From Tabrizicola sp. (GTDB lineage Bacteria > Pseudomonadota > Alphaproteobacteria > Rhodobacterales > Rhodobacteraceae), in NCBI GenBank assembly GCA_016792685.1, contig JAEULQ010000098.1, positions 1 through 64,000 of the forward strand: DNA of 64,000 nt, read 5' to 3'. A model generated the notes under the pieces. That model saw only the letters and a list, made by a program, of their open reading frames with translations, did no database searches and was not told the origin of the DNA. Below, piece by piece: positions 20,912 to 30,434 of this stretch. Numbering within the stretch: the first letter of the stretch is position 1; each line of letters opens with the position of its first letter. Made by a program: the position numbers and the translations under genes.

Positions 20912-20940
20912 TTGCGCATCCCGACGCGCCCGGCTATCTC
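20912..20940 (+). promoter_or_regulatory. Possible promoter of tRNA-Ser
   Basis: TTGCGC (20912-20917), a 17-bp spacer and TATCTC (20935-20940) lie about 30 bp upstream of the tRNA. The spacing is ideal but the hexamers are only partial matches to sigma-70 consensus. Confidence 0.45.
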
Positions 20941-20970
20941 CCCGCCTCACATAGACGACCCCTGAAGCGC

Positions 20971-21314
<344 letters not shown>

Positions 21315-21484
21315 AGAGCAAGATACCGAGAGGGAGAGGGCTGCGTTCGAAGGCGGGTTTGGGACGGAAAGCTGACCCTCGCCTCAGTCTTCACCACGTT
21401 GGAGAGTTACCATAAGCCGCCGGTCATGCGAAAGGATCGGGCTGCAGCGGATATTTTCAGCGACTAAGTTCGGGTCGCCATGTG

Positions 21485-22321
21485 TCAATGGGACAGCAGA
21501 ACCGGAAGGCGAAGGTCTGCCAGCACGCCCTTGGTGGCTCCACCAAGGATGAAGTCGCGGAGCCGCGAATGGCCGAAGCCGCCCATCGCCAGCAGCTGCG
21601 CACCCTCGGCAAGCGCTGCATCCTGAAGTGCCGTTGCGATGCTTCTGCCGTCCAGCGTCAGGTCGATAGCTTTTGCTTCGTAACCTCGCAGATCAAGAGA
21701 CGACGCAAGGGTCTGCGCGAGCCCGGTCCCGTTAAGCGCCTTCTCGTCTTGCACCGTCACGACCGAGACCCTTCCCCCTGCAGGCAGGTTCCGCAGCGCG
21801 TCGCCAAGCGCGCGTGCCGCAACCCGGCTTTCATCCCAGGCGATGGCGATGTGATCAACGGGCCCGGTTATGCTCGACGGGGGCACGAGGATCACTGGGA
21901 CGCCCGAGCCGAAGACAAGTGACTGCGCCATGTCCTGTGCTGACTGCGTTTCCGCGGCCCAAGGCAGCAGTGCCAGATCAAAGTACCGCGCCTCAGATGT
22001 GGCGGCGCCAAGCGCCGCGCCCAGAACCAACCTGTGGTTCACGATCTGAGTCTCGGGCCTTGATTTCGCAACACCCTCGATGAGGGCCTTCAGACGTTCG
22101 CATTCCGCCTTGCTGCGGTCTTCCGCCGCCCGCGCCATTCCATCGACATTTATCAGGAAGCCACCCAGTGGTGAGGCCACCGGTGGGATGTCAACGGCAA
22201 AAGTCGAGACGTGCAGCGCGCATCCCAGCGAGGCCGCAAATCGGACCGAGGCGAGAACTGCCCCATCGGGCGCAGCTTCGGGATAGGTGTTCAGCGGCAT
22301 ATAGGCAATGCGATTTTGCAT
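21485..22321 (-). CDS. Universal stress protein, two tandem USP domains
   Basis: UspA-superfamily protein of 278 residues with two USP folds. The second domain (about 150-278) is better conserved: HIAIAWDESRVAARAL and, near the end, LLAMGGFGHSRLRDFILGG, which fits the ATP-binding G-x2-G-x9-G(S/T) motif in part. The first domain (MQNRIAYMPLNTYPEA onward) is more divergent. The start at 22321 is preceded by GGAGAG. Probably a cytoplasmic stress or survival protein. It is divergent from the HTH gene and faces an FNR-type box, suggesting induction at low oxygen. Confidence 0.85.
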   Translation of the reverse strand: MQNRIAYMPLNTYPEAAPDGAVLASVRFAASLGCALHVSTFAVDIPPVASPLGGFLINVDGMARAAEDRSKAECERLKALIEGVAKSRPETQIVNHRLVLGAALGAATSEARYFDLALLPWAAETQSAQDMAQSLVFGSGVPVILVPPSSITGPVDHIAIAWDESRVAARALGDALRNLPAGGRVSVVTVQDEKALNGTGLAQTLASSLDLRGYEAKAIDLTLDGRSIATALQDAALAEGAQLLAMGGFGHSRLRDFILGGATKGVLADLRLPVLLSH

Positions 22322-22430
22322 GACTTCTCTCCTGGAGGAAAATGGCATGGTCGAGCGTCGCTTCAAACGGGCCAGCCCCGCGCCGATTTGATCGACAGCG
22401 CCAACTACGGCGCAAAATGCTGGGCAATCC

Positions 22431-22444
22431 TTGATCGAAATCAA
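22431..22444. promoter_or_regulatory. FNR/FnrL-type binding site
   Basis: TTGATCGAAATCAA matches the FNR consensus TTGAT-N4-ATCAA at every specified position. It lies 110 bp upstream of the minus-strand universal stress gene and 57 bp upstream of the plus-strand HTH gene, so it could control either or both. FnrL is the global low-oxygen regulator in Rhodobacterales; no fnr gene is in the window. Confidence 0.75.
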
Positions 22445-22500
22445 TCAAACGATGCCAAAAGTGACTATACTTCATCAAACGGCAAATAAGGGGGGAGGCC

Positions 22501-22761
22501 ATGCCGCAGGATCGCTATCAGACGGTTCAAGAAGTTGCCGAAAGGCTTGAAGTTGCCGAAGCCACGGTTCGGCAGTGGATCAAGGCAGGCGCGCTTCGCG
22601 CCATCGACATCGGAAAGGGCTGGCGCATTTCCGACACCGATCTGTCGCTGTTCCTGACTGCTCATGAGACGACGCCGAGACATGGTGTCACCGAAGCATC
22701 TGCAACTTCGGGCTCCCATCCAAGGCCCCAAGATCGTGGACTTGGTTCGAAGGCATCCTGA
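22501..22761 (+). CDS. Excisionase/MerR-type HTH DNA-binding protein
   Basis: Eighty-six residue protein. Residues about 5-55 form a helix-turn-helix of the excisionase (HTH_17) kind: YQTVQEVAERLEVAEATVRQ, followed by WIKAGALRAIDIGKGWRI, the wing. The C-terminal 30 residues are polar and probably disordered. Strong Shine-Dalgarno GGGGGGAGG. It could be a recombination directionality factor of the island or a regulator of the stress genes; the position at the FNR box favours regulation. Confidence 0.8.
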   Translation: MPQDRYQTVQEVAERLEVAEATVRQWIKAGALRAIDIGKGWRISDTDLSLFLTAHETTPRHGVTEASATSGSHPRPQDRGLGSKAS

Positions 22762-22920
22762 ATGGGCAGGAAACACGGCCCTTGAACCGGCCTGCGCGAG
22801 AAGGCCGCGAGATTGGCGCTAGTGAACCGGCACGGTGCCAAACTGCCTGTAGCCGTGCGTCCGGGCATGGAATGAAGAGATCAGAACCAATCACGTTGAT
22901 TCAATGGGAAAGGCAAACAG

Positions 22921-23334
22921 ATGAAACATATCTTGTGCTGTGTAGATGGGTCCGAACATGCAGACATCGCCTTGCGCGCGGCAATCGAGCTTTCGGCAAA
23001 GCTCTCTGCCGATCTCTCGCTTCTGGTGGTAAATGTCACCTTTGGTCGATCCCCCCGTGGGCCGCAGGCCTTGATCTGGACCAACGACGAGGCGCAGGCC
23101 ATTCTGGATAAGGCCTACGATGTTGTCGCCAAGGCCGGGCAGAAACCGGCCCAAGCCGGGATTGCGGTTGCGCGCGAGGTTTCCACCGGGATCATCGACC
23201 ACGCGCTTGAACATGACATAGATGCCATCGTCATTGGCACCGGTGACAAGCGCGGGCTGTCACGGCTGTTTCTGGGCTCGGTCGCCATGGATGTGGCCAA
23301 CCGGGCACCCTGCACCGTCATCATCGCGCGCTGA
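22921..23334 (+). CDS. Universal stress protein, single domain
   Basis: USP of 137 residues. MKHILCCVDGSEHADIALRA opens the fold, and the C-terminal part DAIVIGTGDKRGLSRLFLGSV gives the nucleotide-binding G-x2-G-x9-G-S pattern (G-T-G-D-K-R-G), ending VANRAPCTVIIAR. Likely an ATP-binding stress protein. It sits between the HTH gene and the SDR gene within the low-oxygen module. Confidence 0.9.
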   Translation: MKHILCCVDGSEHADIALRAAIELSAKLSADLSLLVVNVTFGRSPRGPQALIWTNDEAQAILDKAYDVVAKAGQKPAQAGIAVAREVSTGIIDHALEHDIDAIVIGTGDKRGLSRLFLGSVAMDVANRAPCTVIIAR

Positions 23335-23437
23335 TCCAGTCGTCCGGTCAGCACGGGCGTGCACTTCATGCCTTTAAGGCAGGGTGCGGGGCTGCGCTTT
23401 GGCAAGTCAATCGAACTCATCAGAAAAGGACAAGACC

Positions 23438-24208
23438 ATGAACCGTCTTGACTCAAAAACTGCAATCGTGACCGGGGGTGCCGTCGGAATCGGCCGCGCC
23501 TGTGTGATCCGCATGGCCGAAGAAGGCGCAAAAGTCGCCATCCTTGACCTGCTGGAGGCCGAAGGCAAGGCCCTGGCTGCCGACCTGGTGGCGAAGGGCC
23601 ATGAGGTAGCCTTCTGGCCGGTCGATGTTGCAGACGAGGCCGGTATGAAAGCCGCCATCGACGCCGCAGCCGCCCGGTTCGGAGGCCTTGATGTGCTGGT
23701 GAACAATGCGGGCATTTCCGGCAGCCCCAAGCCCACCGATCAGGTGACTGAGGCGGAGTGGGACCGGGTTCAGGCGGTGAACGTGAAAGGCGTGTTCTTC
23801 GGCACCAAACACGCCATTCCGCACCTGCGCGCTGCCGGCAAGGGGTCGATCATCAACCTGTCGTCCATCGCCGGGCTGATCGGCGTTGGTGGGATCGCGC
23901 CCTATCACGCCTCGAAAGGCGCAGTGCGGCTGATGTCGAAGAACGACGCCATCACTTATGCAGCCGAAAAGATCCGGGTCAACTCGATCCACCCCGCCTA
24001 CATCTGGACGCCGATGGTGGAAAATCACCTGCGCGCCACCGCCCCTGATCTGGAGGCGGCAAAGGCGGCGGCGGGGGCTGCGCATCCGATCGGCACGATG
24101 GGCGAACCCGACGACATCGCCTGGGCTGTGGTCTGGCTGGCATCGGACGAGGCGAAGTTCGTGACCGGGACGGAGATCGTCATCGACGGCGGCTATACAG
24201 CGCGATGA
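23438..24208 (+). CDS. Short-chain dehydrogenase/reductase
   Basis: Classical SDR of 256 residues. Cofactor motif TGGAVGIG (about 11-18) with an acidic residue after beta-2 (ILDLLEAEG), indicating NAD preference; NNAG near residue 88; catalytic Ser in NLSSIAG and Y-H-A-S-K. It resembles cyclohexanol/3-alpha-hydroxysteroid or 3-beta-hydroxysteroid dehydrogenase-type SDRs, so the substrate is open. In context with a PHA synthase, a hydroxyacyl substrate is conceivable but unsupported. Its stop overlaps the start of the ATPase gene by four bases. Confidence 0.85.
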   Translation: MNRLDSKTAIVTGGAVGIGRACVIRMAEEGAKVAILDLLEAEGKALAADLVAKGHEVAFWPVDVADEAGMKAAIDAAAARFGGLDVLVNNAGISGSPKPTDQVTEAEWDRVQAVNVKGVFFGTKHAIPHLRAAGKGSIINLSSIAGLIGVGGIAPYHASKGAVRLMSKNDAITYAAEKIRVNSIHPAYIWTPMVENHLRATAPDLEAAKAAAGAAHPIGTMGEPDDIAWAVVWLASDEAKFVTGTEIVIDGGYTAR

Positions 24209-26811
24209 TGGTCCTGACCGATCCGCACGCCACCCCCGCCACTGACTGCCTTGCCGATCTTGCCTCAACGCCGAATGGCCTCTCCGCCACCGAGGCTATG
24301 CGGCGGTTGGCAGAACATGGGCCAAACCGCCTGCCGGAAGTGCGGGCGCGCGGGCCGGTGGGCCGCTTCCTGCGGCAGTTCCACAATGTGCTGATTTATG
24401 TCCTGATCGGTGCGGCGGTGGTGACGGGCGCCCTGCAGCACTGGGTGGATACCGGAGTGATCCTTGCCGTGGTGCTGGCGAACGCAATCATCGGCTTCAT
24501 CCAGGAAGGCAAGGCCGAGGCGGCGATGGCGGCGATCCGGGGCATGCTTGCGCCGAAGGCTGCCGTTTTGCGCGATGGGCGGCGGGTTTCCGTGGACGGG
24601 GCCGACCTTGTGCCCGGCGACATCGTTCTCCTCGAGGCGGGTGACAAGGTGCCCGCCGACCTGCGGGTGATCGAGGCACGGGGGCTGGCCGCGCAAGAGG
24701 CGATCCTGACCGGCGAATCCGTGCCGGTGGAAAAGGGCAAAGGCCCGGTTGCCGCCGATGCCGCCCTTGGCGACCGCCGGTCAATGTTGTGGTCGGGCAC
24801 GCTGGTGAGCCAAGGCACGGCGCGCGGGCTGGTGGTGGCGACGGGCCAGGCCACCGAAATCGGCCGTATCGGCGGGCTTCTGGCCGGGGTCGAACAACTC
24901 ACCACTCCGCTTGTCGCGCAAATTGACCACTTCGCGCGCTGGCTGTCGTTCCTGATCCTGTTGGTGGCGGGACTGCTTCTGGTCTACGGCTATTACGTCG
25001 GCCACATGCCTTTTTCCGACCTGTTCATGGCCGTGGTCGGCGTCGCCGTGGCGGCAATCCCCGAGGGCCTGCCTGCGGTGATGACCATCACGCTCGCCAT
25101 CGGCGTGCAGGCCATGGCGCGGCGCAACGCCATCGTGCGCCGGTTGCCTGCAATCGAGGCCATTGGCTCGGTCTCGGTCATCTGCACCGACAAGACCGGC
25201 ACCTTGACCCGCAACGAGATGGTGGTGGCGGCGGCGGAGACAGCGGACGGCGCCTTTGCCGTCGGTGGCGAGGGCTATGCGCCCGAAGGGGCGATTACAC
25301 CAGCGGGCGACCTGACGCGGCTGGCCCGGGCGGCGGCGCTATGCAACGACGCCTCCCTTCACTGCAAGGAAGGGGTCTGGGTGGTCGAAGGCGACCCGAT
25401 GGAGGGCGCGCTTCTGGCCTTTGCGGGCAAGGTTGGCGGCGATCACGGCACGCACCGACTGGACGCAATCCCCTTTGACAGCCGCCACCGGTTCATGGCC
25501 GTGCTGACCGAGGGGCCGCAGGGACGCGTGACCTTTGTGAAGGGTGCGCCGGAACGCGTGCTGCGGATGTGTGGCAGCATCGACATGCATCACTGGCACG
25601 ACCGGGCGGAGGCAATGGCGCGGCGCGGTCTTCGCGTTCTGGCGCTGGCAGAACGGCCAGAAGCGGGCGAGCATATCGACACAGCCATGCTCGACCACAG
25701 CCTGACCTTCCTTGGACTCGTCGGTCTGATTGACCCGCCGCGTCCCGAGGCGATTGCTGCCGTCGCCGAATGTCGGGCAGCCGGCATCCGGGTCAAGATG
25801 ATCACCGGAGACCATGCCGGAACCGCCGCGGCCATTGCGGCGCAGATCGGGCTGGCAAACGCCCATCGCGTGCTGACCGGGGCCGATCTGGACAAGCTGG
25901 ACGACGCGCAACTGGCATTGGAGGTGACGGATGTCGATATCTTCGCCCGCACCAGCCCCGAGCACAAACTGCGCCTTGTGACCGCGCTACAGGCACATGG
26001 CCTGTCAGTCGCGATGACCGGCGACGGAGTGAACGACGCGCCCGCGCTCAAACGCGCCGATGCGGGCATTGCCATGGGCTTGAAAGGATCCGAGGCCGCC
26101 AAGGAGGCTGCCGATCTGGTGCTGGCCGACGACAACTTTGCCAGCATCGCCGCAGCGGTGCGTGAGGGCCGCACGGTTTATGACAACCTCAAGAAGGTGA
26201 TCAGCTGGACCCTGCCGACCAATGCGGGCGAATCCATGGTTGTGGTGCTGGCGCTGCTGGCCGGGCTGGCCCTGCCGGTAACGGCGGTGCAGATCCTCTG
26301 GATCAACCTGATCACCGCCATCACGCTTGGTCTTGCCCTGGCCTTCGAGCCAACCGAAACAGGCACCATGGCCCGCCCGCCGCGCGCCCGCAATGCGCCG
26401 ATCTTGTCTGGCGGGCTGGTCTGGCACGTCGTTCTGGTGGCAACGCTGTTTCTGGCGGCGGTCTTCGGCATCTTCACCTACGCGATCGACAAGGGCTATC
26501 CGCTTGCCCTGGCCCAGACCATGGCGATGAACACGCTGGTGGTGCTGGAAATCTTCCACCTGTTCTTCATCCGCAATATCCACAGCACCTCGCTGACCTG
26601 GGCTGCGGCGCGCGGAACGCGCGTGGTCTGGACCGTGGTTCTCATCATCACTGCCGCGCAATTCGCTGTCACCTACCTGCCAGCCTTGCAGGCAGTGCTG
26701 GGCACAAGCCCCATTCCGCTGATGGACGGACTGTTGATCGTAGCCATCGGCGTTGCCTTCTTTGCGTTGGTCGAAATCGAAAAGCAGATCAGGCTGGGGC
26801 TGAGAGGATGA
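24205..26811 (+). CDS. P-type (P2) cation-transporting ATPase
   Basis: P2-type ion pump of 868 residues with the cation-ATPase N-terminal domain (about 10-75), actuator motif LTGESVPVEKG, TM4 motif PEGLP, phosphorylation site DKTGTLT (D329), and hinge MTGDGVNDAPAL. About ten membrane segments. In TM5-TM6 the residues corresponding to Asn768, Glu771 and Asn796 of SERCA are present (PTNAGES, LWINLITA), but the position of Asp800 is alanine, so calcium specificity is doubtful; it may move another cation. Overlaps the SDR gene by four bases. Such ATPases often sit with USPs in low-oxygen gene sets. Confidence 0.9.
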   Translation: MMVLTDPHATPATDCLADLASTPNGLSATEAMRRLAEHGPNRLPEVRARGPVGRFLRQFHNVLIYVLIGAAVVTGALQHWVDTGVILAVVLANAIIGFIQEGKAEAAMAAIRGMLAPKAAVLRDGRRVSVDGADLVPGDIVLLEAGDKVPADLRVIEARGLAAQEAILTGESVPVEKGKGPVAADAALGDRRSMLWSGTLVSQGTARGLVVATGQATEIGRIGGLLAGVEQLTTPLVAQIDHFARWLSFLILLVAGLLLVYGYYVGHMPFSDLFMAVVGVAVAAIPEGLPAVMTITLAIGVQAMARRNAIVRRLPAIEAIGSVSVICTDKTGTLTRNEMVVAAAETADGAFAVGGEGYAPEGAITPAGDLTRLARAAALCNDASLHCKEGVWVVEGDPMEGALLAFAGKVGGDHGTHRLDAIPFDSRHRFMAVLTEGPQGRVTFVKGAPERVLRMCGSIDMHHWHDRAEAMARRGLRVLALAERPEAGEHIDTAMLDHSLTFLGLVGLIDPPRPEAIAAVAECRAAGIRVKMITGDHAGTAAAIAAQIGLANAHRVLTGADLDKLDDAQLALEVTDVDIFARTSPEHKLRLVTALQAHGLSVAMTGDGVNDAPALKRADAGIAMGLKGSEAAKEAADLVLADDNFASIAAAVREGRTVYDNLKKVISWTLPTNAGESMVVVLALLAGLALPVTAVQILWINLITAITLGLALAFEPTETGTMARPPRARNAPILSGGLVWHVVLVATLFLAAVFGIFTYAIDKGYPLALAQTMAMNTLVVLEIFHLFFIRNIHSTSLTWAAARGTRVVWTVVLIITAAQFAVTYLPALQAVLGTSPIPLMDGLLIVAIGVAFFALVEIEKQIRLGLRG

Positions 26812-26890
26812 CCTGTGACAAGGCCAAGATGATCAGGTTGCGTTAAAACTTCCATTCGACATAGCAGCGTTCAGAAGGAACGAGGCCAAG

Positions 26891-28690
26891 ATGACCGGAA
26901 CCAGGAAAAAGCCCAAGCCTTCTCCCATTGTATCGCCGGTGGTCGCCAAGCTTCCGGCGGTGATCAATGCGCCCCAACAGGCCGAGCATCCGCATCAGAA
27001 CTTCGACCGCGCGGCCCGGGCCGCCGTCGCACGGCTTTCGGGCGGCGTGTCCACGCATGCCTTCATTGAGGCCTGGAGCGACTGGGCCCAGCATCTCGCC
27101 CGCGCGCCCGGCCGTCAGATGGAACTGGCCGAGCACGGGCAGCGCAGCCTGTTGAAGCTGGCGACACTGGCGACCAGCCCCAGCGGCGCCCGGCCATTCG
27201 CTCCGAAACCCTATGACCACCGCTTTGACCACGAAGGCTGGCAGAAGCCGCCCTTCCAGATGTGGCAGCAGGGGTTTCTGGCGATGCAGGACTGGTGGGA
27301 CCACGCTACCGAACCTATGCGCGGCCTGCGTCCCGACGACGCCGAGCGCACCCGCTTTTTGGCTCGTCAGACTCTGGATGTCCTGTCGCCCTCGAACCAG
27401 CCGCTTCTGAATCCCGAGATCATTGCCGAAACGGTCAAGACCCGGGGCCGCAACCTGACCGAAGGTGCCGCGCACTTCGCCCACGACGCCCTGAAGACCC
27501 TGACCGGTCAGCGCGACCCTGCCCCCGAAGGTTACCAGATCGGCAAGGATCTGGCGTGCTCGCCTGGCCAGGTCGTCTATCGCAACGACCTTATGGAGTT
27601 GATCCAATACACGCCGCAGACACAGCAGGTCCACGCCCGCCCGATCCTGATCGTTCCAGCCTGGATCATGAAGTACTACATCCTCGATCTGTCGCCCGAG
27701 AACTCGATGGTGCGCTATCTGGTCGGACAAGGCTTCACCGTCTTCATGATCTCGTGGATCAACCCGACAAGCGAGCACCGCGACCTTTCGCTGGAGGATT
27801 ACCGCAAGCGCGGGGTGATGGCCGCGCTGGATGCGGTGACAACGGTCGTGCCGGACACGCCGGTTCAGGCCGTTGGCTACTGCCTTGGCGGCACCATTCT
27901 GGCGATTGCAGCGGCGACGATGGCGCGGGATGGCGATGGCCGGCTTGCCTCGGTCACGCTGATGGCCGCGCAGGTGGACTTCGTTGAAGCGGGCGAGCTT
28001 CTCCTGTTCCTCGATGAAAGCCAGGTGGCGTTTCTGGAAGATATGATGTGGGAACAGGGTTATCTGGATCGCCCGCAGATGGCCCGCGCCTTTGCGGCGA
28101 TCCGGGCCGAAGACCTGATCTGGACCCGCGCCGTGCAGCGCTATTTCCTGGGGCGCGAGGATGTGCCGACCGATATCGGCGTCTGGCTCTCCGACACCAC
28201 AAGGATGCCCGCGCGCATGCATTCGCAATATCTGCGGGGCTTGTTTCTGGAAAACCGGCTTACGGCAGGGCGTTTTGCGGTCGAAGGCCGGGTGATTGCG
28301 CTGAAGGACCTGTCAGTGCCGCTGTTCGTTATCGGCACCGAAACAGACCACATCGCGCCTTGGCGGTCGGTCTACAAGACGAAGCTCTTCACGGATAGCG
28401 ACCTGACCTTCGTCTTGACCAAGGGCGGCCACAACAGCGGCATTCTCAGCGAACCGGGCCACAAGGGCCGGCACTACCGCATCTCGCACCGCCCGGCAGG
28501 GGCGCATTATGTCGGACCCGACGCCTGGCTGGCAGAGACCGAATCCAAGCCCGGATCGTGGTGGCCGGACTGGGCGGATTGGTTGGCGGCGCAGGGCGGA
28601 GGGCTGGTGAATTCCCCGGCAATCGGGGCCCCGGACAAGGGCCTTGCCCCGCTTTGCCCCGCGCCCGGCATATATGTAATGCAGCCCTGA
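26891..28690 (+). CDS. phaC: Poly(3-hydroxyalkanoate) synthase, PhaC class I-like
   Basis: PHA synthase of 599 residues that polymerises hydroxyacyl-CoA on the granule surface. The N-terminal PhaC_N domain contains FLARQTLDVLSPSNQPLLNP. The alpha/beta-hydrolase core has the lipase-like box GYCLGG with nucleophile C331, catalytic D486 in GTETDHIAPW and H514 in KGGHNSG. The conserved tail PDAWLAETESKPGSWWPDW is present. No phaA, phaB, phasin or phaR is adjacent, so this is probably an accessory synthase serving the stress module; the main pha locus would lie elsewhere. Confidence 0.93.
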   Translation: MTGTRKKPKPSPIVSPVVAKLPAVINAPQQAEHPHQNFDRAARAAVARLSGGVSTHAFIEAWSDWAQHLARAPGRQMELAEHGQRSLLKLATLATSPSGARPFAPKPYDHRFDHEGWQKPPFQMWQQGFLAMQDWWDHATEPMRGLRPDDAERTRFLARQTLDVLSPSNQPLLNPEIIAETVKTRGRNLTEGAAHFAHDALKTLTGQRDPAPEGYQIGKDLACSPGQVVYRNDLMELIQYTPQTQQVHARPILIVPAWIMKYYILDLSPENSMVRYLVGQGFTVFMISWINPTSEHRDLSLEDYRKRGVMAALDAVTTVVPDTPVQAVGYCLGGTILAIAAATMARDGDGRLASVTLMAAQVDFVEAGELLLFLDESQVAFLEDMMWEQGYLDRPQMARAFAAIRAEDLIWTRAVQRYFLGREDVPTDIGVWLSDTTRMPARMHSQYLRGLFLENRLTAGRFAVEGRVIALKDLSVPLFVIGTETDHIAPWRSVYKTKLFTDSDLTFVLTKGGHNSGILSEPGHKGRHYRISHRPAGAHYVGPDAWLAETESKPGSWWPDWADWLAAQGGGLVNSPAIGAPDKGLAPLCPAPGIYVMQP

Positions 28691-28717
28691 AATCGGACCC
28701 AACGACAGGATGACACC

Positions 28718-30313
28718 ATGCCGCACCCCCGCCTGACATTTCACGGTGCCGCCCGATCGGTGACAGGGTCCTGCTTCCGGCTGGAAACCGATCACGGCGA
28801 CATCCTGATCGACTGCGGGTTGTTTCAGGGCTCGAAGACCGAAAAGGAACTGAACTACCGCCCCTTCCCCTTCGCGCCCGAGAAGATTGCGGCTGTGATC
28901 CTCAGCCATGCGCACATCGACCATGCGGGCCTCTTGCCCAAACTGGTGAAGCACGGGTTCTCCGGGCCGATCCATGCGACACATGCCACGACCGATCTGG
29001 CCGGGGTGATGCTGCCCGACAGTGCGCATATTCAGGAGATCGAGGTTGAACAGTTCAACCGCCGCGCCGCCCGCCGCGACCGCGGCTCGGTTACCCCGAT
29101 CTATACCGGCGCGGATGCGGTGGCCTGTCTCGATCGGTTCCGCTCGCACCCCTACGACAGTTGGTTTGCCGTTCTGCCCGGCCTGAAGGCGCGGTTCTGG
29201 AATGCGGGCCATCTTTTGGGGTCCGCCTCGGTCGAGGTTGAACTGGCACAGCCCGAAGGTGACCCGCTGCGCATCCTGTTTTCGGCGGACATCGGACCAG
29301 ACTACAAGCTGATGCACCCCGATCCCGAAGGCCCAAGCGGCGTGGACTATCTGATCTGCGAGTCTACCTACGGGGATCGCGATCGCATCGACGCCACTGC
29401 AGAGCGCCGCCGCCAATTGCTATGCGACGAGGTGCGCGCGGCCATTCATCCCCACGGCGCGTTCCTCATTCCATCTTTTGCAGTCGAACGCGCGCAGGAA
29501 CTGATCAGTGATCTGGGCCGCCTGATCGCCGAAGGGGCCTTGCCGCAGATCCCGATCTATGTGGACAGCCCGCTTGCCACCAAGGCCACGCGGGTCTTCG
29601 CCAAACATCACAAAGAGTTGGAGGAAGGTGCGGTGCTCATGCAGGGCCTGAAATCACGGCATCTGCATTTCACCGAGACACGCGAACAAAGCATCGCCCT
29701 TGACCGCGTGCAGGGATTTCACATCGTCATCGCCGCCTCTGGCATGTGCGACGCGGGGCGCATCCGGCATCGGCTGAAGAACTGGCTTTGGCGTGACGAG
29801 GCCACCGTTCTGTTCACCGGCTTTCAGGCGGTGGGCACACTGGGGCGCATCTTGCAGGACGGCGCGAAATCAGTGCGCATCCAGGGCGAGGAATTCGCGG
29901 TGCGCGCCCGGATACGGTCGCTTGACCTTTACTCCGGTCACGCTGACGGCACCGAGCTGCGCGACTGGATCAAGGCAAGGCTGCCGATCCGGCATCAGGT
30001 GTTCCTGGTCCATGGCGAAGAACCCGCGATGGCTGGACTTGCTGCCCGGTTGGATGGAGTAGTCTCGCCGGGCAATGTTCTGCTGCCGGAACTGGACGAA
30101 GAATTTGTCCTCGGACCGACGGGCGCACGCAGTTCTGTCGGCACCACGCCGCCGCGCCTGTCGCGGGACAAGGTGGCGCGGCTGGATTGGCACAACGATG
30201 TGTCCAAGCTGATGCTCGACATCAATCATGCTCTGCAGGCCAGCGCCGATGAGAAGTCACGGGGCGTTCTGATCCGTCGCCTTCAGCAAGCGCTTGAGAC
30301 AGTGGAGCGTTGA
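28718..30313 (+). CDS. MBL-fold, beta-CASP, RMMBL protein (RNA-processing exonuclease type)
   Basis: Metallo-beta-lactamase/beta-CASP protein of 531 residues. Residues 1-200 hold the MBL domain with SHAHIDHAGLLPKL (motif 2) and the motif-3/4 region HLLGSASVE and LFSADIG. The beta-CASP domain follows (PSFAVERAQELI, then FHIVIAASGMCDAGRIRHRL), and the RMMBL segment has LYSGHADGTELRDWIK. Archaeal and some bacterial relatives are RNases (CPSF73-like, YSH1), and family members recur in anaerobic stress clusters of proteobacteria. The final 70 residues are extra and end in a helical tail. Confidence 0.88.
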   Translation: MPHPRLTFHGAARSVTGSCFRLETDHGDILIDCGLFQGSKTEKELNYRPFPFAPEKIAAVILSHAHIDHAGLLPKLVKHGFSGPIHATHATTDLAGVMLPDSAHIQEIEVEQFNRRAARRDRGSVTPIYTGADAVACLDRFRSHPYDSWFAVLPGLKARFWNAGHLLGSASVEVELAQPEGDPLRILFSADIGPDYKLMHPDPEGPSGVDYLICESTYGDRDRIDATAERRRQLLCDEVRAAIHPHGAFLIPSFAVERAQELISDLGRLIAEGALPQIPIYVDSPLATKATRVFAKHHKELEEGAVLMQGLKSRHLHFTETREQSIALDRVQGFHIVIAASGMCDAGRIRHRLKNWLWRDEATVLFTGFQAVGTLGRILQDGAKSVRIQGEEFAVRARIRSLDLYSGHADGTELRDWIKARLPIRHQVFLVHGEEPAMAGLAARLDGVVSPGNVLLPELDEEFVLGPTGARSSVGTTPPRLSRDKVARLDWHNDVSKLMLDINHALQASADEKSRGVLIRRLQQALETVER

Positions 30314-30434
30314 AACGCAAAATCTGACCGTTGAAGTTTGGAGCCGAGGACGTCCCTTGGCTTGCCATGATGAAGGTCAAGTTTTCTGTCAAGGCGACCA
30401 GAATCCTCGAGATGTTCACACTTCTTTCTCACAC

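Noticed and set aside
22900..22912. TTGATTCAA-like sequence before the second USP as an FNR site
   Set aside because: The spacing and right half-site do not fit TTGAT-N4-ATCAA.
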